Of a stretch of 64,000 nt of DNA, positions 1 through 12,609 are shown in pieces; within the stretch, counting starts at the first letter, position 1, and each line of letters opens with the position of its first letter. The notes below the pieces were generated by a model that saw nothing but the letters and a program-made list of their open reading frames with translations, did not search any database and was not told where the DNA came from. The DNA lies in contig NC_057924.1 of assembly GCF_018873765.1 (NCBI RefSeq), positions 10,751,001-10,815,000 on the forward strand, in the 5' to 3' direction. The translations under genes were made by a program, and so were the position numbers. The DNA is from Telopea speciosissima (Eukaryota; Streptophyta; Magnoliopsida; Proteales; Proteaceae).

Positions 1-2130
1 TATCGTCTTACAAGATAGGAGAATACGTGGAATAAAAGTCAGTAGGAATGCGGAGAGCATCTCTCATATGGCCTTTGTTGACGATCTCATTCTCTTCGGG
101 GAGGCGACAATGACGGAGGTTAGAAATCTGAATGACACACTTCAAGACTATTGCAACCATTCAGGGCAGGCGATTATTGTAAACAAAACTAGAGCTCACT
201 TTAGCCCTAATGTGGATGCAACAGTGAAAAGGCAGTTAAGAGAATTCTTTCAGGTGTGTCCTACGTCTGCCCATGATATCTACCTTGGCATTCCTTATGT
301 AGGGGGAAAATTTTCCAAAAACCACTGTTCAAATCTGTTGGACAGAGTTAATCAGAGATTAACCCGATGGAAGTCCCAATACCTTAGCCCGACCGGGAAA
401 GTGATTCTGATCCAATCCACTCTGTCATCCATGCCTCTGTACACGATGTTGTGCTTTAAAGTTCCGGCATCCATTCATAAGGACCTTGATGCTGCGAGCA
501 GAATATTTTTTTGGTCTAATGGTAGTAAGAGTTTAGTTCCAACCATTTCATGGAATACGATCTGCAAGCCCAAAAGGCTAGGAGGCCTGAATATTAAGCA
601 GTCCAACTTTATGAATCAAGCACTATTGGCGAAGAAGGCCTGGGAACTTTTGATTCCACAGCGATCCTTGTGGGGGAGAATGATGAAGAGTAAGTATTTT
701 CCTAACTCTTCCTTTCTTGATGCCGGGTGTCCTTCAACCGCTTCTTGGGGGTGGAAATCCATTTGTTTTGGGAGGGATCCTCCTTCGGCAGGGTCTCTTC
801 TTTCAACTTGGTAATGGATTAGATATCAATCCCTGGACTGATTACTGGATACCAGCAGTTCGACCATCGGCCGCTCCATGTCCTCTCCCTAGGGAAGCCC
901 CATGCAGGGTAGCTAAGCTCATTGATTCTACTCAGGGAATTTGGAAAAGAGACTTAATATTTCAATGGTGGCCTCCAAATATTGCGTATCGGATCATCTC
1001 AATAGTTATTCCTATCTTTTTAGAGACGGACAAGTTTATATGGGCCCCAACATCAAATGGTACCTTCTCAGTAGCATCAGCCTATAATCTTGCAATCTTA
1101 GGATGGCAGGAGCACCAAACATTCCCTTGGCAGAGAATTTGGCATCTTCCCTCTCCCCCTAAGGTCCTTCATTTACTGTGGAAGATACTACACCAGAAAC
1201 TTCCTTTACCTCCTCTTCTGTTGGATAGGGGTATAGTTGTTAACCCTCTGTGTGCACTATGTCACAGCGCTTCTCAGTCTGCTCAGCATCTTTTTATCGA
1301 TTGCATTTGGGCCAAGGAGGTCTGGGGTCAATCCGGATTGGAGAGTGTTTGGTATCAACACTCCATACTTTCTCTTATATCTTCTTTTGTTACAGGTCAA
1401 CAATCCCATCACAGGAATGCAGTTCTGTTGCGAGCATATTGCTGCAGTGTAGTGTGGAACATATGGGTAAGTTACTGGAATTGGATCTATTCTAAGGATC
1501 AGTTCAATCCAAGGTTAATTGCACTTCGGGCAACCTCGGCTGCAAGGGACATGCTCAAACACTTCAATGTTGGGACGACAAGGGAGAGTAGATCGATTAG
1601 ATGGGTCCCCCCCACCTCATAATGTTTTGAAGTTCAATGTAGTCGGCTCTAGCCTTGGAAATTCAGGTTCAGTGGGCATAGGAGGAGCTTGTCGCAACAC
1701 GGCATCGGCTTTTATTTTGGCTTTTTCTATTGGCATTGGGTGGAACCATGCAGTAGTAGCAGAAGCTTTAGCGTTGAGGGGAGCTTTGATCCTGGCTATC
1801 TCCATGGAGGTCAAGCAAGTTATTATTGAGAGCGATAATCTTTTTCTGGTGAAACTTATGAACAGGGAATCATTCGCCATCCCATGGAGAATAGCACATA
1901 TTGTGAATGACTGCTTCCATCTCCTTCCTCATTTTGACAATATTTCTTTCCACCATGTGCTTAGAGAGGGTAATTCTGTTACCGATTCGTTGGCCACTAT
2001 GGCTTCTCACTCTCAGGATTCTCATATTTGGTTTTCCCCACCTCCCCCTCTATTTCTAATTTCTTGTATGCTGACACTATTGGAACTTGGTTCCCCCCCG
2101 TCAATAAAGTGTGTGTTTATCAAAAAAAAG
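1..2130 (+). mobile_element. L1-like LINE, 3' part of ORF2, broken
   Basis: The window opens inside the reverse transcriptase of a non-LTR retrotransposon. The frame from about 68 holds the catalytic FVDD box (residues 3-6 of that frame) and the thumb region. A second frame (about 717-1622) carries the zf-RVT region, with CALC and HLFIDC as the zinc-knuckle remnant. A third frame (about 1519-2190) is an RNase H domain with EALALRGAL, ESDN and a late Asp in NSVTDSLA. The three parts lie in three different frames, so at least two frameshifts have occurred. The first RNase H catalytic Asp, usually in an FNxDGS box, is Val here (FNVVGS). AATAAA near 2102 and an A-run at 2121-2128 mark the 3' end. 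It is a dead copy. The 5' part lies outside the window. Confidence 0.9.
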
Positions 2131-3600
2131 AGTAAACTATTTTTAAATTATTTTGAAAACCTTTTTACCTTTAGCTTAAAGAACTTCTAGAGGGGCAATC
2201 AAAATAATGTTATAATTTCTCAAATCACCATTTTGGTTACAACTAGATACACTCAACAAATAAATACAACCAGTTCTAAGCAATGAACATTAGGCTCCAA
2301 TTTGGCCACAACAAGATTTTGATCCAATCAAATGCTTTGAAAAAAATTCTTAGAGAGAGAGTGTGTGTGTGTGTGTGTTCAGACACTTTATTTTACGACC
2401 AACTCCTTTTGGGATTGTTGTGTGGTTTGTGCTTTTACAATTTCATCAAAAAAAAAAACTCCATTTGAACTAAAAGTCCTAAAAGTCAGTTAACCTTTTG
2501 GGATTGGCACAGTCCCCAGACCCTACATGTTAGGGTATTGCCCGCTTTAGCTAAGGTTTCTGCATGACTTTAAGACGTCTTATATACACATACCAATAAC
2601 ATTCCTCCACACTCTAGCTCTGATACCAATTAAGTGTCACAGTTAACGATGGATCCCACAAGTCAAGATATTGTCTGCTTTGACTAAGGTTTGTCGCATG
2701 GCTTAAAACGTATCATATCATGTGAAAATTGATAGCCACTAACATGGACATTCCATTACTAAGGCACAACCGATGTGGTCTGTGACGCAACACTTTTTTG
2801 ATGGACTATTTCATTTTGTGGTTTCAGACGAGGGGAGCTCCCAACTCTCTATTTGCGCTTCCAATTTTTCATCAAATTGGGATCCAGACGTGGAAAGAGA
2901 AGAAAAAACATTTGCATGGGCGAAGAGTCTAACTTAGAACCAAGTTCCCCTTCATTCATGATAAAAAAGGAATCACCTCAACATGAGAGTCAGTATTGTC
3001 AAATTGACATGGGAAAATATAATTCTGACCAGGGTTTAAAAATCCACAATTGAGATCCAAATTAATTCAGAGATCAATGAGGAATAAGAATCGACCCAAA
3101 TATGTACTAACCTTAGTTTTCATAAGGGGATCAACGTGAGCCAGATTGGTCAGGATCGGGATCACCCTCGACCAATTCCAATCCAAATCGTTTCGACCCT
3201 ATACAATAATAGGAAGTAGAAGTGAATGATGATACAAGAATTCAATCACATTGTCACATCACCAGCAAATAAGGAATTCATTCTATATGGATAACCGAAT
3301 CACCAACTTGTGTACGTGAAAATCTAAACAAATAACCATGAAAGATTCAGGACCACTGAGTAAAAACACAGAACTATATAACTAGTACAAAAATGGACTA
3401 GTTGCTATTTAATATTGAAGTTCTAGTTGAGTAATCCACCCCATCAACCCCTCCCCCAGGTGTGTCGAAGATGGATAACTATAGTTCAAAATGGCCACAT
3501 TGGACTGAATGAAGTGGATGTCATTGTTAAACCACCAATATCGACAATATTACAGATACAAGCAACCTCTTAAAAACAATACTGTATATGTATTAACCTC
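2131..3600. other. Intergenic, degenerate repeats
   Basis: No gene is recognised. A short GT run lies near 2362-2380. The string at 2617-2629 is the reverse complement of TTGGTATCAGAGC, the initiator-Met primer-binding site of Copia-type elements. With the neighbouring bases it resembles the LTR end and primer site of a minus-strand retroelement remnant, but no second LTR is visible. The rest, including the short frame at 2853-3053, shows nothing I can support. Confidence 0.4.
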
Positions 3601-3625
3601 CAAACTACATTGATCAGTTCAAAAT

Positions 3626-6600
3626 TTATTCATATTTCTTGTTTCGCATCTTAGATGCCACGTCTCCACTGTAAGGTGCAAAATGGAAAGCATACTGCTG
3701 GAGAACTGAAAACACAACCATCTCCAGGCACACCAATACGTTTTGTAGGGCTTGCTCAATTTGCTCTACATCTAACCAGTAATGATGAGATTGGATGATG
3801 CCCGATGCGGCTAGGACATTAAGCACAACTCCCTACAAGTAGTCAAAGAAAGCCATCTGTGAATACAAGTGATGGAAAAACTCCATTTTCAGAAGAAGAA
3901 AGATGAGTCAAAGGATGGGAGGACAGAAGCAACCTCCCCCACACCCCCCCCCTACGTGCCATTTATTGGTTGATTTTTGCTGTGACATGCATGGATCTGC
4001 AAATACACCTTACCAGTAACCATGATTCTTACCACCAATCATTTGGCTAGCCGTTTCTTTCAGGAACTTGATGCTTCAAAGTGCTCAAAAAGCTTTTACA
4101 AAGTAATTCTTGAAATTGTGAGGAGTTAATATGTGGAATTTACCTGCCAGAAGCAGAAGAATACAATCCCTTTAACGCACAAGAACTTAGAGAGGGGCTT
4201 GTGGGGTTGCAGCTCCTTTGCAAACACATGGTAAAAGAGCACGAGGGAATACAGAGCCAACGAAACAGAAAGATTGAGAATGATAGTGAATGTCCAGCTG
4301 ACCCAACCGGGGTAAAACCCAAGAAGCTGAAATGTTATCATCAGCACAGAGCAGAAAGGCCGAATGACAACAAACTGCCAAGTCCAGTATTTGAGGAGCT
4401 TCAATGTGTTATGGTCCAGACGGACGGTCCGTGGCTGCAATTTGTAGAAACATGTTTCAAATATATATCCATTTCTTCCAACAAGCTAACTACTTCGCTG
4501 ACAAGGCCTGAGCAGTGTTCCATGGTGTTTTGGGCAAGAAATACAAAATCTAAATTCACATTATGATCCAATAGATGCTAAAAATTTCACCAAATTCTAC
4601 AGCTGGAATGCTCTTAAGTTTTCATAATAAAGTTTGCTTTCTTGGCAGAGTTCAACTGGGCCAATTGATTTCCTAGTTAATTACATCATATGAAACAAGG
4701 ACAACCATGTTCTTCTGCCATTTGGTTGTACTGGACACATGTTACCTGATGTCTCTTGTTTCCAATTACCACTAGCATACCATTTATTAATGTCATAAAC
4801 ATCGGCTTTATGTTAAGCACATTATTTTTACAGACATGTCAAACAAAATTGCTTGACAAACATATCTTGTAAAATACCAAATAAACCATGTAGACATATT
4901 TATGTTCACATACACAAAGTCACAAAAACATAGCCCTACCCTCAAAAAAAGGGGTGGGGGTGGAAAGAAAAGAAAAAGAAGGCCTACCATGAAAAGTAGA
5001 AAATCCAACCTTCGAACTGCGGAAGAAAAAATGACAAATGAATTTGATCACTGGCTATGATGCTAATCCAAACAAACTAAAGGTTTTTACCCTAAGGAAA
5101 ATAAAAATTTTCTCCCAGATCAATGACCTATCTTCACAACAATTTTCTGGACTTTCTATGACCTCTTCTCCCTAATCAGGAGACTCCTAAATATTCTTGA
5201 TATTATACATGTATGTTGAAAAACCTTTTGATGCAGTATCACTCGACTGGTTGGACCGGCATGAAACCAAATTGGTGGTGGGCCAGATGGGAGAAGGGGA
5301 AAGTTGCAGGGGAAGGGGAAAGAGATCACACACACTCTCACAGAGTAAACCCAATAAACTTCTATTCAGTTCCCTGTATCCAATGTTGGGTTACATATGC
5401 AAGTATTAAAGAAAAATAACTAGACTCCCATTCTAACTCTGAAACTGAAAATAACAACTTGCAATTCAAACTCTAACTCTTACATATTCAACCTAAAACA
5501 AATAAAAGACTTAAAATAAATAAATTAACTACTTTCAACCCTAGTTGGACCAAAATCCACTGGACCGGTTCTGTCCGGTTTTGGGTCTCCAAAGCCTATC
5601 ATGCCGGTCCAACCGGTCAAGTGATACTGCATCATCTTTGTTGGGGGTTGTGTGTGTGTGAGGGGGGGGGGGGCTCCTAAACACATCATAAAAGTAACCA
5701 TATTATAATGTTGGAATGATTTTTTTTAAAATAAATGATGTCTAAAACTAATTCTTACCCAAGGTTCTAAAACTCAGGTTTCGACAAGGTTTCGACCAGC
5801 TAGAAATCGAGTTCGTCTCGGTTTCGACCATATCTCGGTCGAAACCTGAGATTTTTTCCGCTTGATGAGGAAACCAAGGTTTCGACCCCAAAACAAAGTT
5901 TTTTAGGTCTGATTTTTTGCAGGTTGCCTATTTTTCACATTTTAAACACAATCCATGAATTACATTCACCAAAAAATGGTACTTGTGGTTATTGACCCAA
6001 GTTTACTAACGTACGCGCTGATACAATACAGACACTAAAGTGGTATTATAAATTTATAATTAGTTCACATAATTATAAAGTACTTGAACCATGAATAATA
6101 CATTGAATCCAAATAAAACATTAAGATGCCTCTCTTCAATTCCATGCGGAGTTTCTTGGTGAGTCTAATCCATGAGCAGCGTACCACTGAAGATTGCGAA
6201 GCCGTTCCTCCGAATGCACAACATACGTATCCCATGACATGTTATGGGACCAATTGGTCTAATAGTCCATTACTGATTGGAAAAAGAAAAGCACAAGGTT
6301 GGAATTTAATGTCAAACTCTCTATTGATCTCCCCAGCCAACCTGAGAAGCTTTTTGTCATACAAGGAGATGCCTCCATAAAAACGGCTATCCTCCTTGAA
6401 ATGATCCTATTTTCAAGATCTATGAACCCCAAAAAAATAAGCAAAATCAACAAAACAGCACAGCATACAATTTGAATAATTACTGTGGAATAGAATAGAA
6501 TAGAACGAATGGAGTACCAAGTACAACTTCATTTCTCCCAAATATTTCTTTATCAGATCCTTTTCTTCGTTTGAACCAAAAATCTTTGGAAGGATGGACG

Positions 6601-7881
6601 ACTTTGACCCAGAATGGAATTTTAACTAAAAGAAAGAAATAAATAAGGAGAAGAAGATGCAAAAATAAGGAATAGGAGAAGAAGATAGGATTAGAAGATA
6701 AGGCTGTCATTGGTTTGAATGGGAAAAAGAAGGTAGGAGTAGAAGATAAGGCTATGTAGTATGGTTCTGCACTTAAAAGTAAAGATGCTTGGTTAGTGAA
6801 GTATTGGCATCATGTTCAGTTCAGCTAAAACCAAGGAAAAAGCATACTGTTTGGTCATGGTTTCAACCGTTTCGACCTGGTTTTGATCGAAACCGTTGGG
6901 TTCGGTCGAAACCAGACCGAAATGGTTGAAACCAGGCCGAGTTAAGAGATTTTTAAAAGTTTCAGTCCAACTCGTCTCGGAACCTGTCGAAACCAAGACA
7001 ACTCGACGGTTTCGACGGGTTTCGGTCGAGTTCTCGATCACTGTTCCTACCACAGCAAAGACCAAATTAAATAACACACTAAGGAAATCTCTGCCTCTTC
7101 TCAGACTATAAGCATGTGTTTGTGTGTGCATGAATCAAAGATCCCATTTACCAAAAAAAAAAAAAGAATCAAAGATCCTAAAAATAAGAAGAAACTACTT
7201 CAAAGCAAACACTGAAACCCTCTACATACCATTCCACATCTCAGTCTGCAATGACTCAGTTAAATCATTACTGTTTTATTGAAGCACACAATTTAAATTA
7301 AAATTCAGACAAACAGAGTAAAACTTTACTGGCTTTAGGAGACCACTTATATTTTCTTTAATGAAATAATAAGACCTAATAACAAGAGAACTGATTACTC
7401 ACCTGGAAAAGGTTCATTGGAAATGAATGGTGCATCTCTCTTCCTTTAATTTCATCAGGAACTATATTTTTGCTAATAGATATATTCAAGTAACTATACA
7501 TCAAAGCCAAAAACTTGGCAATAACCTGCAAGTAACATTTTGAGAAGCTTATCAACATGATGAGCAAACAAAACTTTTACGTTTAAATTTCCCAACTGAG
7601 TGGAACGGACTTACCAAAGCCTCATAGCATTCCTTAATAGAGTCCAAGAACAGGAAAAATGTTTTGCTTCCCCGAACATCTAGCAAACCGACAAAGGAGT
7701 CAAGGGCATATATGGGGGCCATGAGGATGATGATCAGTATGGCCTTTTGTTCCTTTGGGTTTTTCCAGTAGAAAAGATGCTGGGATAGGAGCTGTATAGT
7801 AAAATGCATTGTTAACATCACACAGACCCCAGATCCTAAGAGAGTAAGTTGTCCCCGGTCCAATTTACTTATATCAATCAT
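3626..7881 (-). CDS. DUF300 / TMEM184 (LAZ1-homolog) transmembrane protein
   Basis: Coding exons on the minus strand are 7881-7615, 7525-7403, 4434-4144 and 3832-3626, giving 295 aa. All junctions are GT-AG and phase 0. The protein has the DUF300 (OST-alpha/TMEM184) layout of seven hydrophobic segments. Family blocks include HLFYWKNPKEQKAI (about 36-49), a region around IKECYEALVIAKFLALMY spanning exons 1-2, and FAKELQPHKPLSKFLC in exon 3. Exon 4 contains WLDVEQIEQALQN and ends in a short hydrophilic tail. Length and exon order match plant TMEM184-type proteins. The start at 7881 gives MIDISKLDRGQL, equivalent to the usual N-terminus. The family is placed in endomembrane or tonoplast membranes, and Arabidopsis LAZ1 relatives affect vacuole function and brassinosteroid signalling; the exact role of this clade is not settled. 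A 5' UTR exon lies upstream and intron 3 (about 3 kb) carries repeats. Confidence 0.93.
5230..5633. repeat. Inverted-repeat (MITE-like) element in intron 3
   Basis: The 35-bp arm at 5230-5264 is the reverse complement of 5599-5633 with two mismatches. The arms are rich in GGTTGGACCGG-type sequence. The element of about 400 bp sits inside intron 3 of the DUF300 gene. No clear target duplication was found. A homopolymer of 10 or more G lies just downstream near 5661-5672. Confidence 0.6.
5765..7050. repeat. TTTCGACC-rich dispersed repeat in intron 3
   Basis: Both ends (about 5765-5900 and 6850-7050) are dense in TTTCGAC and GGTCGAAACC motifs. The left end reads TTCTAAAACTC and the right end, reversed, reads GATCGAGAACTCG, so the ends are roughly inverted. 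The middle is plain AT-rich sequence. A related TCTCGAG-rich element lies near 54.0-54.8 kb. It is probably a non-autonomous DNA transposon, but its superfamily is not determined. Confidence 0.4.
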
Positions 7882-9313
7882 TTTTTCTTGCTGAGACGAT
7901 CCAAAGTCAGGACCTGCAAAAGGGTGTTCAAGCTTCTTAAGGATCCAAAAAGTTCAACAAAATCCTGTTAAATCTAAATAATAAATGTTTTTGGGTAAAA
8001 TATATACAAAAAAATATGGATAAAATAACAAAGAATTAGCTTGTAAAGATAACTTCTGATATTATTCAGAGAAAAAGGCAGAAAGCAGGATTACCTATTT
8101 TAAAAGCGATAAGATTTCTCTTATTTATGTATCCCACTAAAATTAGTAGGGAACAATCATCGCCAGTTTATCTGATGGTCCAATCCAATCACAGACTTCC
8201 CATAAAAGAAGAAACCACCAATTCATAATTGAGCCTGTGATTGGCCAGAATGCATTGTCTGTATTAATCAGATTCTTCTTTATGCCTCAATTAAAACTAC
8301 AGACAAATAGCATTAAGCCAAGCAGCCCAAAATATTTGAGTACTACCATGAACAATTTAAGCTCTTCTTATCTATCTTTGACTCTTAAGCCAGCAAGAAA
8401 ATAGCCAGAGCCTAAATTCAATGAACAAGCCAAAAGATCTATACCACATAAGCTCATTGTTTAAGTCCCTCTATTCGGCCTTCCTCACAAATCATATAAC
8501 TAAATGCTTGCAAAGATACATGATCAATAATCAGACTATAGGGGTATAATAACTAGTGTCTTTATAAGCCACAGTGAACAGAATCACATCTGAAAACCTA
8601 AGGATTTCAGATGCTCTGTGCACAAATGAACATAAGGAATTGAGTACATTCTGTGAACCTAATTGAATTTGGCAAATAATTTTGAGCATTGAATATGTGA
8701 CCAGTTCAAGCCCTATTAGGTGGCATGGAATTGATAAACTCGGCATTCCAAGATACATTAACCATGTCAAGGTTTAAGATGTTAAAAAAGAAAAAAATTT
8801 AGAAGCGATCATCATCCATCCGGAAAATGTGCATCTTGTTAGAGTGAGGACGATCTCAATTGGAAGTTACCACTGTGTTCACTACCCTGAAAGTACACTT
8901 TAAAAGTCACTGTAAAGAAAACCAAATGGAGGAAACACATCTGACAGAAAAAAAATCCATCAGAAGGGAACAAAATTACTAGGTTTTCTGATTTCCAACC
9001 TTACGAATCACAATGAAGATTTGCCAACTTTTATCCATTAAAAAATTAAAAACTAAAATTTTGCTCAACTTCTTTTAGATTTCTCATGGCCCTATTTCCA
9101 CAAAACAGAACCATATACGAGTAATCACAGAAAGATCGGATCGATTACATAACGCACAAGTTCTCAAGACATCGTCAATTTCAAACAAAATTTTCCAAAC
9201 ACAAGTGAACATATTGAGCTACATAATTCCTCAAATGTTACAGTTTGAACTGCAAGAATAAAATGTCATAGAGAGAATCACTTAGAAAAAGTTGAAGAAA
9301 CCATATCACTTAC

Positions 9314-9448
9314 AGCGAACTCTGCAACCGATGGACTGCTGATCGTTAGAAAGGGAAGAATCAAGAGAATGAAACCTTAGAAATTCGATATATTCCAAGT
9401 TCTTTGTACGGCTACAACATCAGATATGATTAATGGCAAGGATTTATA
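9314..9448 (-). promoter_or_regulatory. Promoter and 5' UTR exon of the DUF300 gene
   Basis: On the minus strand a TATAAA lies at 9448-9443. About 30 bp downstream would put the transcription start near 9415. An untranslated exon would then run to 9314, where GCT is followed by GTAAGT. The matching acceptor TTTGCAG lies just before 7913, so the 5' UTR intron spans about 9313-7914 and the second exon begins 32 bp before the ATG. This is inferred from signals only. Confidence 0.5.
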
Positions 9449-9884
9449 AAGAGAAACCTCTTATAAATCGTAGTTTTTTTTTTTCCTTTCTCCATGAATT
9501 TAGAAATCAGACTCGTCAATGATGACTGCCGACTTCGCAGCTTAGTTTATCAATTTACCGTTTTCCCCTTCAGTTTAAAAATCTTTAATTTGCCTCTTGG
9601 CCACTTATTATACGCTGAAACTCGATATTTGCTTCCTCGTCCTTGGGATCTACTTATTCACAACTTTTACCATTTTTAGTGCTTGTAAAATTTGTTCTTA
9701 TCATCTACACGTACTATATCTCATAACCAATCACATGTTAATTTTATTTTCATAAATACCTCTTTTCTCTTTGTAAATGACAAAAATAAGACAAGTGGTA
9801 GCCTATCACGTGACGTCTATGGAGAGGAATCAGACTTATAAGGAGGTAAGTGAAAGGAAGTTACTTTCTCCATCTTGGAACTCC

Positions 9885-10440
9885 ATTTGTTAACTTAAGC
9901 AACTTGGGGGTTTAGGTTTTAAAACGAGTTCTATTCATAATCATTTCTTAGTCATCAAATTGGCTTGACAGTTACTTATTTTTCTCAATGCACGCTTTAA
10001 GGTCTCAGGTTCTTAAGGGTTTGTATTTTAGGTCAAAGATTCTTTAGATCAACCATTTTGCCCTGCGAATGGATCATGGAGGTGGAATGGTATTAAGAAA
10101 ATTGTGTCTTTGCTTTGAAAATAGGTTTATTGGAAATTTGGAGATGGTCACTAATATCTATTTGAAAAGATCCTTGGATTTCATCTATTGATGGTTTTGT
10201 GGTATCTAAATGTGTGGTTCAAAACCCTTTGTTTGACAGGATTAAGGACCTAATTCAAAATGGTTAGTGGAACCTTTGCTTAATCTCATCCCTATTTTGT
10301 CACTCACAATTTTTTTTTAAGTTCAAGAAAGTTTGGAAGTTCTTCTTGAAATTAGGAAATCACCCTAAATTTAAATTGCCCTTGTGAAAGGTCTTTGTTG
10401 GTGGTATTATGACTGGAAAAAATCTTTCCTCTTTTATTAA
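9885..10440 (+). pseudogene. Degenerate LINE reverse-transcriptase remnant
   Basis: In broken frames the stretch recalls the LINE region between reverse transcriptase and zf-RVT: LSNLGGLGFKTSSIHNHF (compare the usual GGLGxRxxxxxNxALLAK), then an LKG...RF segment, then PANGSWRWNGIKKIVSL (the SWxWxGI block). Stops and frameshifts are frequent. It is much more decayed than the copy at the left edge of the window. Confidence 0.55.
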
Positions 10441-10560
10441 CATTAATACTACAAGTGTTCATTACCAAAAAAAAAAATACTACAAGTGTTAAAGTTAGCT
10501 AGATTCACTTCCCCTAGTTAACTTAGGGGTGTTGATGTGTTGTCGATGTAAAAGACTTTA

Positions 10561-10729
10561 GGGAAGCAGTTTTCTGTCCGAGAGTTTGGCCTACACCAGC
10601 ACTCCCATACGTCTATCTCTCTCCTCTTTAAAATAAATGGGCAAAACTGTCTTTTCTTATGGGGAGGAGAGAGATAAACTCATTGGAGTGCTAATGTAGG
10701 CCACACTCCCGAACAGTGTTCTTTTTCCC
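10561..10729. mobile_element. 169-bp MITE, copy 1, with 9-bp target duplication
   Basis: The ends are GGGAAGCAG and TTTTTCCC. The first and last 70 bp or so are inverted repeats of each other (ACAGTTTTCTGTCC side, CACTCCC, CTCTCTCC), so the whole element folds into a hairpin. The flanks AAGACTTTA at 10552-10560 and 10730-10738 are a perfect 9-bp direct repeat. Copies 2 and 3 lie at 17562 and 36619. A 9-bp duplication is typical of Mutator-like elements. Confidence 0.9.
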
Positions 10730-10738
10730 AAGACTTTA

Positions 10739-12360
10739 TTACTACTTTTTTATTTTGCTGTTTTGCTTCTGATAAAAAAAAAAATAGCCATGTTTTCATG
10801 GTTTTTATTCAAAATCAGCCATATACACACCTATGTATGTCGGTGTATCAATCTCTTTCTCATGTATATAAATACATCCTGTTGTAGTCTCTAGATTTTC
10901 AAAATTTTTATTTTGACACTTGGTGGTCTCTCTTTGGGCTGAAAACTCAACATGTAAGTAGAGCTAACTGTCCACAAATTTGGATCTCATTCAATGTACC
11001 ACATATTAGATATTTGGTCCATCCTAATAACCTTATGAAGATGGTGCAGCACGCGTATAACGGCGCTTGCCTAGTGTATACTTTGGAGAAGTCACAACTT
11101 TTTATCTCGATGTCCAATATTTCTTTATTCTTGAAGAGTTGGAAAGGCTTTTTGGGTACTTGGCCATGGTATGAAGATTGGGAAATAATTTGGCAAAAAG
11201 ATTAGTTGAAAAATCCTTTTAAAAGTGGGATCCAATGGCTAAAATAATAGCCAAATCATTTTGTTTTCAAACTATTTTAATACTAGGGTTTTATTGGTAA
11301 TACATACCTAATCGTGAAATTTAGACAAATTTCAAATTTTTTTTGACTTGTCAACCTTACTAGGGGCATTTTGATAATCTTCCTATGTTACTTTGAGATG
11401 ATTCATATCATTAGATGAAGGTTATACAAGATCTTTGAGCCTAAAAAACAAGGGCCATATACATACCAAAAAAGGTAATATACAACTAAGCTTGACTATG
11501 CTAGATAGAAAGTTGAAGTAATTCCTACTCCAACAGTGAATTACTATTTGGGATTGGTCATCTAACAACTTTTAAAGACAAACTTAATTATTTAAACCCC
11601 ACTACTTTGGGTCTCATTTACTCAATTGCATATTTGTGATTGTGCATGATGCTTTCATTTTATAGGCCTAACCAATTAACCTACTCTCTTAAGTATTTTG
11701 AGAAAAAATTAACATAAGGGCAAGGGTTGGGCACCCCATACGCTTACTGAAAGCTAGCTAGCAGCGTCCACCGAAGGGAGGACAAGACAGGGCTGAGCAT
11801 GGACATCATTTTTCAAGAAAAGAGAGAGACAGACACATGGATAGGCAGCCCAACGTCGTACCTAGCCTTTTCCCTTAACATAATGACAAATAGTTATATT
11901 TCTCTCTAATTATTTACCATGTGACAAATTTTGATGCACGTGAATTAGTTTATAAGATAAGAAAAAGGTCAAATTATTTGAATCTGGGTTTATGTTTGGT
12001 CCCAGAGTAATAAATGTCAGTCATGAAGACGAATAGCTTCAACTGCATTCTTAGGTTTATCTATTTCTTCTTGTAATTCTTCATTTCTATGGAGGAATTT
12101 TTTTTTCTTTTGCTTTTGCTGTTTTTTCTGGTAATTCTGATTGATATACGCATCTTCATGTGTAATTGGCAAGTGCTGTAAAATGCTGTTCTTTTTAAAG
12201 TATTCATCTGGTTTTTTTTGATAATTTAGTTGGTGTTATTTTAGATGTTTTGGAACATCATGATAGATTTGAGTTGTTTTGTTTATGTATTCTTAAAATA
12301 TATTGTAGGTTTAGAAATCATTTTGAAATTTTAATTTTTTAAGAAGAAAGAATGCTAACC
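10739..12360. other. Intergenic, AT-rich
   Basis: No gene is seen. About 11718-11880 has roughly inverted ends (AAGGGCAAGGGTTGGGC on the left, CCTAGCCTTTTCCCTT on the right), suggesting another old MITE. The remainder is AT-rich single-copy-looking sequence. Confidence 0.4.
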
Positions 12361-12414
12361 AGTGTTATATTTTGGTGTGTAACCATGCCCTAATAGTTCA
12401 GCACGAAAAGATCA

Positions 12415-12603
12415 ATGCACCCCCAATTTGGCTCTCCTTCAATCGTGGCGGGAACTGGAGGATCCAACCAACAAAAATAGAGGTGTTTGGATCATTTCAC
12501 AAGTGGGTGCCACCCTATGAAATGACCAAACTCTCCCTGTTTTGGCTGGATTAGATCCTCCAACTCCCGCCATGGTTGGAGGAAAGCCAGGTTCAATGCA
12601 CCC
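12415..12603. repeat. Inverted-repeat MITE (GGCGGGA family)
   Basis: The arms at about 12415-12472 and 12547-12603 are imperfect reverse complements and include CGTGGCGGGAACTGGAGGAT against ATCCTCCAACTCCCGCCATG. An inner inverted pair (ATCATTTCAC and GAAATGACCAA) extends the hairpin. Related sequence with the same GGCGGGAGCTGGAG and GAAATGACCACCCC blocks occurs near 26.2-26.4 kb and, in part, near 52.7 kb. Confidence 0.6.
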
Positions 12604-12609
12604 TTAATC

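Noticed and set aside
4201-4566. 121-codon plus-strand frame
   Set aside because: It is antisense to DUF300 exon 3 (4434-4144), whose protein matches its family along the full length.
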